Positions 9,840-18,674 of a DNA stretch of 64,000 nucleotides are shown piece after piece. The translations under genes were made by a program, and so were the position numbers. The notes beneath the pieces are model-generated. The model saw only the letters and a list, made by a program, of their open reading frames with translations. It did no database searches and was not told where the DNA came from. Origin of the DNA: Mycolicibacterium boenickei (GTDB lineage Bacteria > Actinomycetota > Actinomycetes > Mycobacteriales > Mycobacteriaceae); contig NZ_AP022579.1 in NCBI RefSeq assembly GCF_010731295.1, positions 2,666,001 through 2,730,000 of the forward strand, written 5' to 3'. Position 1 is the first letter of the stretch. The number at the start of each line of letters is the position of its first letter.

Positions 9840-10544
9840 TCACCCGGCCAGCGATAGTCCGGCGGCCACCGCGAATCCCAGCACGGCCGCCAGTCCGGCG
9901 TTCTCGCCGGCCTTCTCGGTGGCCTCCGGGATCATCGAGCCCACCAGCATGACCAGCAGCGCACCGGCAGCGAATCCGTTGATCCCGCCCTGCAATTGGG
10001 CGCCCGCGACATTCTGCAGTTGGTAGCCGCCGACGGTGGCCACCGCGCACAGTGCGGCGATCGCGGCCCACCCGCCGACGATGCGGCGGGTGGGTTCCCC
10101 GGCGGATCGCATATCGCTGGCGGATCCGATGGATTCGGGAAGGTTCGACACGAAGATGGATACGACCAGCGCCAGGCTGACGCCTGCGCCGGTCGCGATG
10201 CCGATGCCGAGCGCGGCCTGCTCGGGAATGCCGTCGAGCAGGGCGCCGAGTAGCAGCGGCAGTCCGGCGGTCTGGGTTCCGTTGCGGCCCAGTCGATCTA
10301 CTGCCTTGTCCGCGAGATAGAACACCACGGCCCCGATGGCCAGGCCGAGTGCCACGGCCCACCCGCCGCTGGCCCGGAAGCCTTCCTCGGCGAGCTCGAA
10401 GGAGATGCTGGAGATGAGCGCGCCGGCGCCGAAGCCGAGGACAAGGCCGACGAGGCGTTGATTCCAGTCCCGGACCACACCGGCGACCGCGCCGATGAGA
10501 AGTGAGGATGCGGCGACCAGGCCCCAGGTCAGTGCGGTGAGCAC
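9840..10544 (-). CDS. ZIP-family metal transporter
   Basis: A 234-residue integral membrane protein with ZIP-type helices. The fourth and fifth helices carry LLGALLDGIPEQAALGIG and VSIFVSNLPESIGSA, matching the metal-binding motifs of ZIP permeases (in many members HxxPE and SNxPEx). The canonical first His is replaced by Asp-Gly, so the metal preference may differ. It would move a divalent metal such as zinc or iron into the cytosol. It starts with GTG and ends 25 bases before the Lgt-like gene, so may share its transcript. The nearby Cys-rich peptide, NmtR and CtpJ place it in a metal-handling neighbourhood. Confidence 0.75.
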   Translation of the reverse strand: MLTALTWGLVAASSLLIGAVAGVVRDWNQRLVGLVLGFGAGALISSISFELAEEGFRASGGWAVALGLAIGAVVFYLADKAVDRLGRNGTQTAGLPLLLGALLDGIPEQAALGIGIATGAGVSLALVVSIFVSNLPESIGSASDMRSAGEPTRRIVGGWAAIAALCAVATVGGYQLQNVAGAQLQGGINGFAAGALLVMLVGSMIPEATEKAGENAGLAAVLGFAVAAGLSLAG

Positions 10545-10618
10545 AGGCGCAGCATAAGCCAGCGCGGGCTCAGAACCGCGGAAGCGGGGGCGGCGGTGAG
10601 AAATATGACGAAGCGCGA

Positions 10619-10643
10619 GATCGCACGACCGATCGGTGCGATC
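10619..10643. repeat. Nested palindromes between the ZIP gene and the Cys-rich peptide gene
   Basis: GATCGCAC and GTGCGATC form perfect 8-base arms around a core that itself holds the 10-base palindrome ACCGATCGGT. The site lies about 75 bases upstream of the leftward ZIP gene and about 90 bases beyond the stop of the Cys-rich peptide. It could be an operator for the ZIP gene or a weak terminator; it has no U-tract. Confidence 0.4.
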
Positions 10644-10732
10644 GATGAGGTTATGGCCCGAGGATCAGTCGGCGTCGGGGCTAGGGGTGGTGACCTGTCG
10701 CCGGTTGCCCGGACGACAGGCCACCGACGGCG

Positions 10733-10831
10733 TCAGCGCCGCGCGTTGCAGTTCGGGGGGTTTCCGCAGTGGTGGCCACCGTCGCAGGCATTGCAGCGAC
10801 AGGTGCAGGATCCCTTGGTTGCCATGCGCAT
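10733..10831 (-). CDS. 32-residue Cys-rich metal-binding peptide (metallothionein-like)
   Basis: Reading leftward from an ATG at 10831, a 32-residue peptide begins MRMATKGSCTCRCNACDGG and ends HHCGNPPNCNARR. It has six cysteines (9, 11, 13, 16, 22, 28) and two adjacent histidines (20, 21). CxCxC, CxxC and HHC spacing is typical of metal-thiolate clusters. GAGGAG lies 10 bases before the ATG, a strong ribosome-binding site. It is not the M. tuberculosis MymT sequence as I remember it. Its position just downstream of nmtR and near ctpJ and a ZIP transporter supports a role in buffering a soft or transition metal; that role is inferred. Confidence 0.7.
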   Translation of the reverse strand: MRMATKGSCTCRCNACDGGHHCGNPPNCNARR

Positions 10832-11051
10832 CGTTGTTCAACTCCTCACTGTTCGGGTGCCGCCGGAAGGTCGACAGCAAACTCCCGAGTATGGGTGGAC
10901 ATCAACATATAACGACTTAACAATAGTTCGGCCCACCGTGAAAATAAAGGATTCCGGCAATGGCGCGCGTTTTTGCCACGCGACGTGTTTCGGGGCGGCG
11001 TTCTCAGATGAACACTGCGTGAAACTCTTTGGCCGCAGCCGACTTAGGGGC

Positions 11052-11405
11052 TCAGGCCGAGGTGTCGCGCGCGCCGAGTCGGAGGTGCTCGATGTGGTAG
11101 ACGGCTTCGTCGAGCAGTTGCGCCACATGGCTGTCGTAAAGCCGGTACACGATGTTGCGGCCGGTCCGGTCGCCGGTCACGAGGCCCAGCGCCCGCAATA
11201 GCCGGAGCTGGTTGGAGACCGCGGGCTGTTCCATGCCGACCGCAGCGGATAGCTCTGTCACCGAACACGGTGATTCCCGCAGCCGGGTCAGGATCAGCAA
11301 TCGGTTGGGGGAGGCAAGGGCCTGCAGGGTCTCGGCGACCTTGGCGGCAGCGGCCGCATCGAGCGATGCCGCGGGCGTCGCGCGTCCCTCAACTCCGTGA
11401 CCCAT
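11052..11405 (-). CDS. nmtR: NmtR, nickel/cobalt-sensing ArsR/SmtB-family repressor
   Basis: The 117-residue product begins MGHGVEGR. NmtR of M. tuberculosis begins the same way and uses the N-terminal amine and His3 as nickel ligands, so I take the ATG at 11405 rather than the upstream in-frame ATG. A winged helix follows (LASPNRLLILTRLRESPCSVTELSAAVGMEQPAVSNQLRLLRALGLV, then DRTGRNIVYRLYDSHVAQLLDEAVYHIEHLRLG), with the C-terminal His residues of the sensor site. It is divergent from ctpJ, as nmtR is in M. tuberculosis. Metal binding would release it from the shared promoter. Confidence 0.9.
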   Translation of the reverse strand: MGHGVEGRATPAASLDAAAAAKVAETLQALASPNRLLILTRLRESPCSVTELSAAVGMEQPAVSNQLRLLRALGLVTGDRTGRNIVYRLYDSHVAQLLDEAVYHIEHLRLGARDTSA

Positions 11406-11502
11406 GGCATTCATTCAAGCATGGCAAGCAAGTACCGATTGATACATTTCAATCTATACATGTATAAAGGTATGCGTTGTTGCATCTGACGGGAGACGTT
11501 TC
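11406..11502 (+). promoter_or_regulatory. Shared nmtR-ctpJ promoter region with 12-base palindrome
   Basis: The 97-base AT-rich gap between the two divergent genes holds the perfect palindrome TATACATGTATA at 11455-11466, and just before it TTGATACATTTCAA, another dyad. NmtR represses ctpJ from this position in M. tuberculosis. The exact operator cannot be told apart from the promoter hexamers by eye. Confidence 0.6.
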
Positions 11503-13440
11503 ATGACCGCACTGGCGGCCTCGCCGGCCCGCAGCCGTCCCACGTCGGTACCCGGTCGACCGCTGGGCTGGCTGTGGTCAGTGGTCTCGGTGCGATGGGC
11601 CGCCGCAGCACTGGTTCTGTTCCTGGCCGGGCTGGCCGCGCAGCTCTCCGGCGCCCCGGAACCGGTGTGGTGGACGCTGTATCTGGCCTGCTACGCCGCC
11701 GGCGGGTGGGAGCCCGCGTGGGCGGGCGTGCAGGCGCTGCGCGAGCGGACTCTCGATGTCGACCTGCTGATGATCCTGGCGGCGATCGGCGCGGCAGCCA
11801 TCGGACAGGTATTCGACGGCGCACTGTTGATCGTCATCTTCGCGACGTCCGGCGCACTGGAGGATGTCGCCACCGCGCGCACCGAACGCTCGGTCCGCGG
11901 CCTGCTCGATCTGGCCCCGCCGGACGCGACCCTGCTCGACGACGACGGCACCCAGCGCGTCGTCGACGCGGAGTCGCTGCGCCCCGGCGACCAGATCCTC
12001 ATCCGGCCCGGGGAACGGATCTCGGCTGACGGCACTGTGACCGTTGGCTCCTCGGACGTCGACCAATCCTCGATCACCGGGGAACCCCTGCCGGTCACCA
12101 AACACCGGGGCGACGACGTGTTCGCCGGAACGCTCAACACCTGTGGGGCGCTGCAGGTCACGGTCACGCGGGACCCCTCGAGCACTGTGATGGCCCGGAT
12201 CGTCGCGGCCGTCGCCGAGGCCTCGGCGACCAAGGCCACCACGCAGTTGTTCATCGAGAAGGTCGAGCAGCGCTACTCGGTGCTGGTGGTGGCGGCGACG
12301 CTGGCGCTGTTCGCGGTTCCGCTGGCGTTCGGAGCCGATTTGCGCTCAACTCTGTTGCGCGCCATGACCTTCATGATCGTGGCCTCGCCCTGTGCCGTGG
12401 TGCTCGCCACCATGCCGCCCCTGCTGTGCGCGATCGCGAACGCCAGCCGTCGCGGCGTGCTGGTGAAATCCGCGGTGGCCATGGAGCGGCTGGCCGACAC
12501 CGATGTCGTCGTCCTCGACAAGACCGGAACCCTGACCACCGGGGCGCCCGAGGTATCTCAGGTGATTTCCGTCGGCGAGGTGGCGCCGGACCTGGTGCTC
12601 GCAACGGCCGCTGCCGCAGAACAATTCAGCGAGCATCCGATCGGGCGCGCCATCGTCGCCGAGGCGGCGTCCCGCGTCATCGCGGTGCCCGAGGCCACCG
12701 GCTTCACCGCCGGCGCGGGCCGCGGGGTCCGGGCGGTGGTCGACGGACGCTCGGTCGAGGTGCTCAGCCCCGTGGCGTATGCGGGTCAGCCGATTCCGGA
12801 GGTGGCCGAGATCGAGGCGACCGGGGCGACCGTCGTCGTCGTGGCCGTCAATGGTGACGCTATCGGGGTGCTCGGGCTGCGGGATCAGGCCCGTCCGGGA
12901 GCGGCCGCCGCAGTGCGGGCGCTGCATGCCCTGACCGGATGTTCGCCGGTGCTGCTCACCGGTGACAACCACGCGGCGGCAGTGCAACTGGCCGGGCAGT
13001 TGGGCATCGACGACGTGCGGGCCGGGCTGTTGCCCGAGGACAAGGCGGCCGCGGTCCGGGAGCTGGAATCCGGCGGGCGCCGCGTGCTCATGGTGGGCGA
13101 CGGCGTCAACGACGCACCGGCCATGGCGTCGGCGCATTCGTCGATGGCGATGGGGCGCACCGGTGCCGATCTCACGGTCGACACCGCCGACGTCGTCACA
13201 GTGGGCGACGATCTCTCGGCGATCGCCGGGGTGGTCGCGTTGTCCCGGCGCGCCCGGCGCCTGGTCATCGCCAACCTGGTGATCGCCGCCACCGTCATCA
13301 CCGTGCTGGTGACCTGGGACCTGTTCGGGCACTTGCCGTTACCGCTCGGGGTCGCCGGTCACGAGGGGTCGACCATCCTGGTCGCCCTCAACGGGCTGCG
13401 TCTGCTGAGCAGCCGGGCCTGGCCGCGCTCGGAAATCTAG
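11503..13440 (+). CDS. ctpJ: CtpJ, P1B-4 type Co/Ni-exporting P-type ATPase
   Basis: The 645-residue pump has SITGEPLPVTKH in the actuator domain, the membrane metal motif SPC at 295-297, the phosphorylation site DKTGT at 339-343, a GDGVND-type hinge (MVGDGVNDAPAMAS), and HEGST at 620-624 in a late helix. The SPC plus HEGxT combination with no N-terminal metal domain defines the P1B-4 group, which exports cobalt, nickel or iron. The divergent nmtR identifies it as CtpJ. Its stop overlaps the stop region of the convergent synthetase gene by 4 bases. Confidence 0.9.
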   Translation: MTALAASPARSRPTSVPGRPLGWLWSVVSVRWAAAALVLFLAGLAAQLSGAPEPVWWTLYLACYAAGGWEPAWAGVQALRERTLDVDLLMILAAIGAAAIGQVFDGALLIVIFATSGALEDVATARTERSVRGLLDLAPPDATLLDDDGTQRVVDAESLRPGDQILIRPGERISADGTVTVGSSDVDQSSITGEPLPVTKHRGDDVFAGTLNTCGALQVTVTRDPSSTVMARIVAAVAEASATKATTQLFIEKVEQRYSVLVVAATLALFAVPLAFGADLRSTLLRAMTFMIVASPCAVVLATMPPLLCAIANASRRGVLVKSAVAMERLADTDVVVLDKTGTLTTGAPEVSQVISVGEVAPDLVLATAAAAEQFSEHPIGRAIVAEAASRVIAVPEATGFTAGAGRGVRAVVDGRSVEVLSPVAYAGQPIPEVAEIEATGATVVVVAVNGDAIGVLGLRDQARPGAAAAVRALHALTGCSPVLLTGDNHAAAVQLAGQLGIDDVRAGLLPEDKAAAVRELESGGRRVLMVGDGVNDAPAMASAHSSMAMGRTGADLTVDTADVVTVGDDLSAIAGVVALSRRARRLVIANLVIAATVITVLVTWDLFGHLPLPLGVAGHEGSTILVALNGLRLLSSRAWPRSEI

Positions 13441-15317
13441 CGCTGCAGCACGTCCTTGAGCGCGTCGAGCACGGCGGGATCCTCGATGGTGGAGGGCACC
13501 GGCTCGTCCAGACCGTCGGCGATGCCGCGCATGGTCTTGCGCAAGATCTTGCCCGAGCGGGTTTTCGGCAACGCCGCGACCACGTCGACCTTCTTGAACA
13601 CCGCGACCGCGCCGATGTGGTCCCGCACCCGGTCGACGAGCTCCTGGGTGATCCCCTCGGTCGAGGCCCCGCTCTTGAGCACCACGAAGCCGCGCGGCAC
13701 CTGTCCCTTGAGTTCGTCGGCGACGCCGATCACCGCGCATTCGGCGACGGAGGGGTGGTCGGCCAGCACGGCTTCGATCGACCCGGTCGACAAGCGGTGT
13801 CCGGCAACGTTGATCACGTCGTCGGTGCGGCCCATCACGAACAGGTAGCCGTCGGAGTCGACGTAACCGCCGTCGCCGGTGAGGTAGTAGCCGGTGAACG
13901 CCGACAGGTACGACGCGACATAGCGGTGGTCGTCGCCCCACAACGTGGGCAGCGTGCCCGGAGGCAGCGGCAGCTTGATGCAGATCGCGCCTTCCTCGTC
14001 GGCCTCACACCGCGTGCCGTCCGAACGCAGGATCTGGACGTCGTAGCCTGGCATCGGCACGGTCGCCGAACCGGGTTTGATCGGCAGCGGCTCGACGCCC
14101 ATCGGATCGGCTGCGATGGCCCAACCGGTTTCGGTCTGCCACCAGTGGTCGACGACGGGGATGCCGAGTTTGTCGGCGGCCCAGTGATACGTGTCGGGAT
14201 CGAGGCGCTCGCCGGCCTGGAACAGATACTTGAGCCCGGACAGGTCGTAATCGGCCAGCCGCGTGGCGTTCGGATCTTCCTTCTTGATCGCGCGGATCGC
14301 GGTCGGAGCGGTGAACAGTGCCTTGACGCCGTACTCGGCGGCCACGCGCCAGAACGCCCCGGCGTCCGGCGTGCCGATCGGTTTGCCTTCGTAGAGAACG
14401 GTTGTCGCGCCCAGCAGCAGCGGTGCGTACACGATGTAGGAGTGGCCGACCACCCAGCCGACGTCGGAGGCCGCCCAGAACACGTCGCCGGGTGCCACGT
14501 CGTAGATGTGGCGCATGCTCCACAGCAGGGCCACCGCATGCCCGCCGTTGTCGCGGACGATGCCCTTGGGTTTGCCGGTGGTGCCCGACGTGTACAGCAC
14601 GTACAGGGGATCGGTGGCGGCCACCGGTACCGGGTCGGCCGGCGCGGCGTCGGCCACCAGCTGCTGCCAGTCGTGATCGCGCCCGTCGACCAGCTCGCAG
14701 GGACATTGCTCGCGCTGCAGGATGACGCAGGCTCGCGGCTTGTGCTCGGCGATCTCCAGTGCCGCATCCAGCATGGGTTTGTATTCGACGATGCGGGTCG
14801 GTTCGACGCCGCAGGATGCGCTCACCACGGCCACCGGGCGAGCATCGTCGATTCGGGTGGCCAGCTCATTGGCGGCGAACCCGCCGAACACCACCGAGTG
14901 CACCGCGCCGAGCCGGGCGCAGGCCAGCATCGCGATGACGGCCTCGGGGACCATCGGCATGTAGATCACCACGAGATCGCCCTTGGTGACCCCGAGCCCG
15001 CGCAGGGCCCCGGCGAACCGGGCGGTGGCGTCACGCAATTCGCGGTACGTGTAGCTGGCCTTGGTGCCGGTGACCGGGGAGTCGTAGATCAGGGCGGTCT
15101 GATCGCCGCGCTCGGCGACATGCCGGTCCAGGGCGTTGGCGCAGGTGTTGAGCTCGGCGTCGGGGAACCAGCGGTAGAACGGCGGGTTGGTGTCGTCGAG
15201 TATGCGCTGCGGCTCGGATGTCCAGGTCACCGCCTTGGCGGCGTCGGCCCAGAAGGTGGCTGGGTCGTTGAGGCTGGCTTCGAAGAGAGCACGGTACAGG
15301 GCACCATCGTCTGACAT
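13437..15317 (-). CDS. prpE: Propionyl/acetyl-CoA synthetase-like AMP-forming ligase
   Basis: The 626-residue enzyme is full length for the acetyl/propionyl-CoA synthetase family. It has the P-loop YTSGTTGKPKGIVRDNGGH, HSYIVYAPLLLGATTVLYEG, the adenylate motif DHWWQTETGW, YYLTGDGGYVDSDGYLFVMGRTDDVINVAGHRLSTGSIE, and the C-terminal catalytic and acetylatable lysine in LPKTRSGKILRKTMR. It activates a short acyl group to acyl-CoA through an acyl-AMP. I favour propionate (PrpE/ACSS3 type) from IVRDNGGHAVALLWSM, but the chain-length call is tentative. It is separate from the kdp operon. Confidence 0.85.
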   Translation of the reverse strand: MSDDGALYRALFEASLNDPATFWADAAKAVTWTSEPQRILDDTNPPFYRWFPDAELNTCANALDRHVAERGDQTALIYDSPVTGTKASYTYRELRDATARFAGALRGLGVTKGDLVVIYMPMVPEAVIAMLACARLGAVHSVVFGGFAANELATRIDDARPVAVVSASCGVEPTRIVEYKPMLDAALEIAEHKPRACVILQREQCPCELVDGRDHDWQQLVADAAPADPVPVAATDPLYVLYTSGTTGKPKGIVRDNGGHAVALLWSMRHIYDVAPGDVFWAASDVGWVVGHSYIVYAPLLLGATTVLYEGKPIGTPDAGAFWRVAAEYGVKALFTAPTAIRAIKKEDPNATRLADYDLSGLKYLFQAGERLDPDTYHWAADKLGIPVVDHWWQTETGWAIAADPMGVEPLPIKPGSATVPMPGYDVQILRSDGTRCEADEEGAICIKLPLPPGTLPTLWGDDHRYVASYLSAFTGYYLTGDGGYVDSDGYLFVMGRTDDVINVAGHRLSTGSIEAVLADHPSVAECAVIGVADELKGQVPRGFVVLKSGASTEGITQELVDRVRDHIGAVAVFKKVDVVAALPKTRSGKILRKTMRGIADGLDEPVPSTIEDPAVLDALKDVLQR

Positions 15318-15416
15318 ACCGGCACCGTAGCGTGTCCGGCCAGCCGAAATCGGTGATTGTCGCTGGTCGGTGCGCTGCCCGCGACGGGAGGTCGCTCGTG
15401 CGCGGTCATCGGTCGG

Positions 15417-16121
15417 TTACTCCTGGAAGCGGTACCCCATACCGGCCTCGGTCAGCAGGTGCACGGGACGCGACGGGTCGTCCTCGAGCTTGCGGCGCAG
15501 CTGCGCCAGATAGACCCGCAGGTAGTGGGTTTCCTTCGCGTAGGCCGGCCCCCACACCTCGCGCAGCAGCTCTTCGCGGCCCACCAGCTTGCCGCGGTTG
15601 CGGACCAGCATCTCCAGCATGCCCCACTCGGTCGGGGTCAGGTGCACCTCGTGGTTGTTCTTGGTCACCTTCTTGGACGCGAGATCGACGGTGAACGACG
15701 AGGTTTCGATGACGGGTTCATCGGTTTCGGACGCCGCCGCGCCACGGCGCACCGCAGCGCGCAGCCGGGCCAGGAACTCATCCATCCCAAAGGGTTTGGT
15801 GACGTAATCGTCGGCGCCTGCGTCGAGGGCTTCGACCTTGTCGGACGAGTCGGTGCGGGCCGAGAGCACGATCACCGGCGCCGACAGCCACCCGCGGAGG
15901 CCGGCCAGCACCTCGATGCCGGACATGTCGGGCAGGCCGAGATCGAGCACGATCACGTCGGGCCGGTGATCGGCGGCGGCGCGCAGGCCCTGCCCGCCGT
16001 TGGTGGCGGTGTCGACCTCGTAGCCGCGCACCGACAGGTTGATCCGCAGCGCGCGCAGGATCTGCGGTTCGTCGTCGATCACCAGGACGCGGGTCTTGGC
16101 GACGTTGGTGGTGGGTGTCAT
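15417..16121 (-). CDS. kdpE: KdpE, response regulator of the kdp operon
   Basis: The 234-residue OmpR-family regulator has the acidic pair DDE near the N-terminus, the phospho-acceptor Asp in VIVLDLGLPDMSG, the conserved Lys in DYVTKPFGMDEFLARL, and a C-terminal winged helix (HLTPTEWGMLEMLVRNRGKLVGREELLREVWG, YLRVYLAQLRRKLE). It overlaps kdpD by 4 bases and matches Rv1027c in place and type. When phosphorylated by KdpD it activates kdp expression, most likely through the T-rich boxes near 23605-23650. Confidence 0.95.
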   Translation of the reverse strand: MTPTTNVAKTRVLVIDDEPQILRALRINLSVRGYEVDTATNGGQGLRAAADHRPDVIVLDLGLPDMSGIEVLAGLRGWLSAPVIVLSARTDSSDKVEALDAGADDYVTKPFGMDEFLARLRAAVRRGAAASETDEPVIETSSFTVDLASKKVTKNNHEVHLTPTEWGMLEMLVRNRGKLVGREELLREVWGPAYAKETHYLRVYLAQLRRKLEDDPSRPVHLLTEAGMGYRFQE

Positions 16122-18655
16122 GCTGGTTCGTCCTTTGGCGGTGCAGCAAGGTCGATTTCGACGGTGAGGCCACCGCCGGGAGTGTCGGTCGCGGAGATGG
16201 TGCCGCCCATGGCTTCGACGAAGCCGCGGGCAACGGACAATCCCAGGCCGACGCCGATGCTGGTGTCGTGATCGCCGAGTCGCTGGAACGGTGCGAAGAG
16301 TTGTTCCTCGACCCCGCGCGGCACGCCGGGCCCTTCGTCGATCACCGCGATCAGCACCCGGTCGGCCACCTGCCCGGCGCTGACCCGGATGGGACCGTCG
16401 GGCGCGTACCGCAGGGCGTTGTCGATCAGGTTGGCCAGCACCCGCTCGAGCAGGCCGGCGTCGGCCATCGCCACCGCATCGCCCACGTCGACCTTGACCC
16501 GGTCCAGGCCCTCACGGGTGAACCCGGTGGCGCCCTTGCTGATTCCCAGGAGCGCGCGTTGCGTTGTCTCCTCGAGATAGACCCGGCGCAGCTCGGGGCG
16601 GACCACCCCGGCCGAGAGCCGCGACGAGTCCAGCAGATTGCCGACGAGCGCGGTGAGTGCGTCGATGGATTCCTCGATGGTGGCCAGCAGTTCGGCGGTG
16701 TCCTCGTCGGAGAAGTCGATGTCCTCGCTGCGCAGGCTCGACGCGGCCGCCTTCGCCGCGGCCAATGGGGTGCGCAGGTCATGGCTGACCGCCGAGAGCA
16801 ACGAGCGGCGCAGTTCATCGGCTTGCGCGATGGCCTCGGCCTTGCTTGCCTCCTCGGTGAGCTCGCGCTGTTTGACCAGGCCGGCAGCTTGTTTGGCGAC
16901 GGCGCTCAGCACGCGGCGATCCCGCGCGGCCAGCTTGCGCCCGGACATCAGCAGCCAGAATTCGTCGTCCCCGACTTCGATCGCGGTGTCGGCGGTGTCC
17001 ACGTCGGCGCACGGCCTGGTGCCCACGCAGGCCACGATGTCGGCGGTGCCGTTGCCTTCCCTCAGCAGGCTCACCGCGCGTTGGGAGTATGTCTCCCGCA
17101 ACCGTTCCAGCAAGGTGGTCAGATCCGCACCGCGCAGCACCGACCCGGCGAACAGGGTCAGCAGTTCGGCCTCCTGCGAGGCCTTCCTGGCTTCGCGAGC
17201 CCGGCTCGCGGCGCCGTCGACCAGTGCCGCGACCGCCACCGCGACCAACAGCAGCACGACGACGGTGACCGCACTGTCGGGTTCGGCGATGGTGAACGTG
17301 TGCCGCGGGTCGACCAGGAAGTAGTTCAGCAGCAGCCCGGACAACAGCGCCGAGAGTCCCGCGGGGGCTACGCCACCGAGCAGTGCGACGATCAGCACGC
17401 CGATGAAGAACAGGGCGCTCTCGCCGCTGACCCCCAGATACGGGTCCAGCAGGGTCACGATGGCCAGGCAGATCGCCGACGGAACCACAAGGCTGGCAAG
17501 CCAGGACGCGATATGACGCTGCCGAGGGGTGGCGGCCGACCAGCCGAAGCCGCGACGAGCCTGCTCGTGCGTCACCATGTGCACGTCGATCTTGCCCGAC
17601 TGCTGCACCACAGCGGGGCCGATGCCCTCTTCGAAGATCCGGGCCCACCGGGACCGCCGCGACGTGCCGAGCACCAACTGGGTGGCATTGCGTTCACGTG
17701 CGAAATCCAGTAGCGCGGTGGGTACGTCGTCGCCGACGACGGTGTGCACGGTGGCACCGAGGCTTGCGGCCAGCTCGCGCACCTTGCCCATCTGGGGTGC
17801 CGAGACACCCGAGAGGCCGTCCCCGCGGACGACGTGCACCACCATGAGCTCGGCACTGGATTTCGACGCGATACGAGATGCCCTGCGCACCAGGGTTTCC
17901 GACTCGGCGCCGCCGGTGACGGCGACCACCACGCGCTCGCGGGCCTCCCAGGTATCGGTGATCTTGTTGTCGGCCCGGTACTTGGCCAGTGCGGCGTCGA
18001 CCTGGTCGGCCAGCCACAGCAGCGCCAGTTCGCGCAGCGCGGTGAGGTTTCCGCGCCGGAAGTAGTTCGACAGCGCGGCATCGATGCGTTCGGGTGCGTA
18101 CACGTTGCCGTGGGACAGCCTGCGGCGCAGCGCCTCCGGGGTGATGTCGACCAGCTCGATCTGATCGGCCGCCCGGACCACCTCGTCGGGGACCTTCTCC
18201 TGCTGCTCGATTCCGGTGATCTGGGTGACCACGTCGTTGAGGCTTTCCAGGTGCTGGACGTTGACCGTCGAGATCACGGTGATCCCGGCGTCGAGCAGTT
18301 CTTCGACGTCCTGCCAGCGCTTGGGGTTCTTGCTGCCCGGGGTGTTGGTGTGGGCGAGCTCGTCGACCAGCACCACCTGCGGGTGACGGGCCAGCACCGC
18401 GGCCACGTCGAGTTCGGGGAACCGGCCGCCCCGGTACTCGACGTAGCGCGGTGGGATGGTCTCGATGCCGTCGAGCAGATCGGCGGTTTTCTTGCGCCCG
18501 TGCGTTTCGACCACCGCGGCAACCAGGTCGGTGCCGCGCTCGAGCCGGCGGTGCGCCTCGCCGAGCATCGCGTAGGTCTTCCCCACGCCGGGAGCCGCGC
18601 CCAGATATATGCGCAGCTCACCGCGTTTGGCGGGGCCCGACGACGGCGTGTTCAC
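16118..18655 (-). CDS. kdpD: KdpD, potassium/turgor sensor histidine kinase
   Basis: At 845 residues it has the full KdpD layout: N-terminal ATP-binding KdpD domain with GAAPGVGKTYAMLGEAHRR and VDELAHTNTPGSKNPKRWQDVEELL, a universal-stress-like domain, four membrane helices of the DUF4118 type (ASWLASLVVPSAICLAIVTLL and following), a GAF-like region, the phosphorylated His in SAVSHDLRTPLAAAKA, and an HATPase domain with NLIDNALRYAPDG, DEGPGVP and GVGLGLSVARGFVEAMGG. The start is GTG. It senses potassium limitation and phosphorylates KdpE. It lies 19 bases after kdpC, so is probably part of the same transcript. Confidence 0.95.
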   Translation of the reverse strand: MNTPSSGPAKRGELRIYLGAAPGVGKTYAMLGEAHRRLERGTDLVAAVVETHGRKKTADLLDGIETIPPRYVEYRGGRFPELDVAAVLARHPQVVLVDELAHTNTPGSKNPKRWQDVEELLDAGITVISTVNVQHLESLNDVVTQITGIEQQEKVPDEVVRAADQIELVDITPEALRRRLSHGNVYAPERIDAALSNYFRRGNLTALRELALLWLADQVDAALAKYRADNKITDTWEARERVVVAVTGGAESETLVRRASRIASKSSAELMVVHVVRGDGLSGVSAPQMGKVRELAASLGATVHTVVGDDVPTALLDFARERNATQLVLGTSRRSRWARIFEEGIGPAVVQQSGKIDVHMVTHEQARRGFGWSAATPRQRHIASWLASLVVPSAICLAIVTLLDPYLGVSGESALFFIGVLIVALLGGVAPAGLSALLSGLLLNYFLVDPRHTFTIAEPDSAVTVVVLLLVAVAVAALVDGAASRAREARKASQEAELLTLFAGSVLRGADLTTLLERLRETYSQRAVSLLREGNGTADIVACVGTRPCADVDTADTAIEVGDDEFWLLMSGRKLAARDRRVLSAVAKQAAGLVKQRELTEEASKAEAIAQADELRRSLLSAVSHDLRTPLAAAKAAASSLRSEDIDFSDEDTAELLATIEESIDALTALVGNLLDSSRLSAGVVRPELRRVYLEETTQRALLGISKGATGFTREGLDRVKVDVGDAVAMADAGLLERVLANLIDNALRYAPDGPIRVSAGQVADRVLIAVIDEGPGVPRGVEEQLFAPFQRLGDHDTSIGVGLGLSVARGFVEAMGGTISATDTPGGGLTVEIDLAAPPKDEPA

Positions 18656-18674
18656 AAGACCATCATCCTCGTGC

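Noticed and set aside
10596..11201. Rightward 201-residue frame across the metal island
   Set aside because: Its sequence is non-repetitive Arg-rich shadow of nmtR and the Cys-rich peptide gene; no family resemblance.
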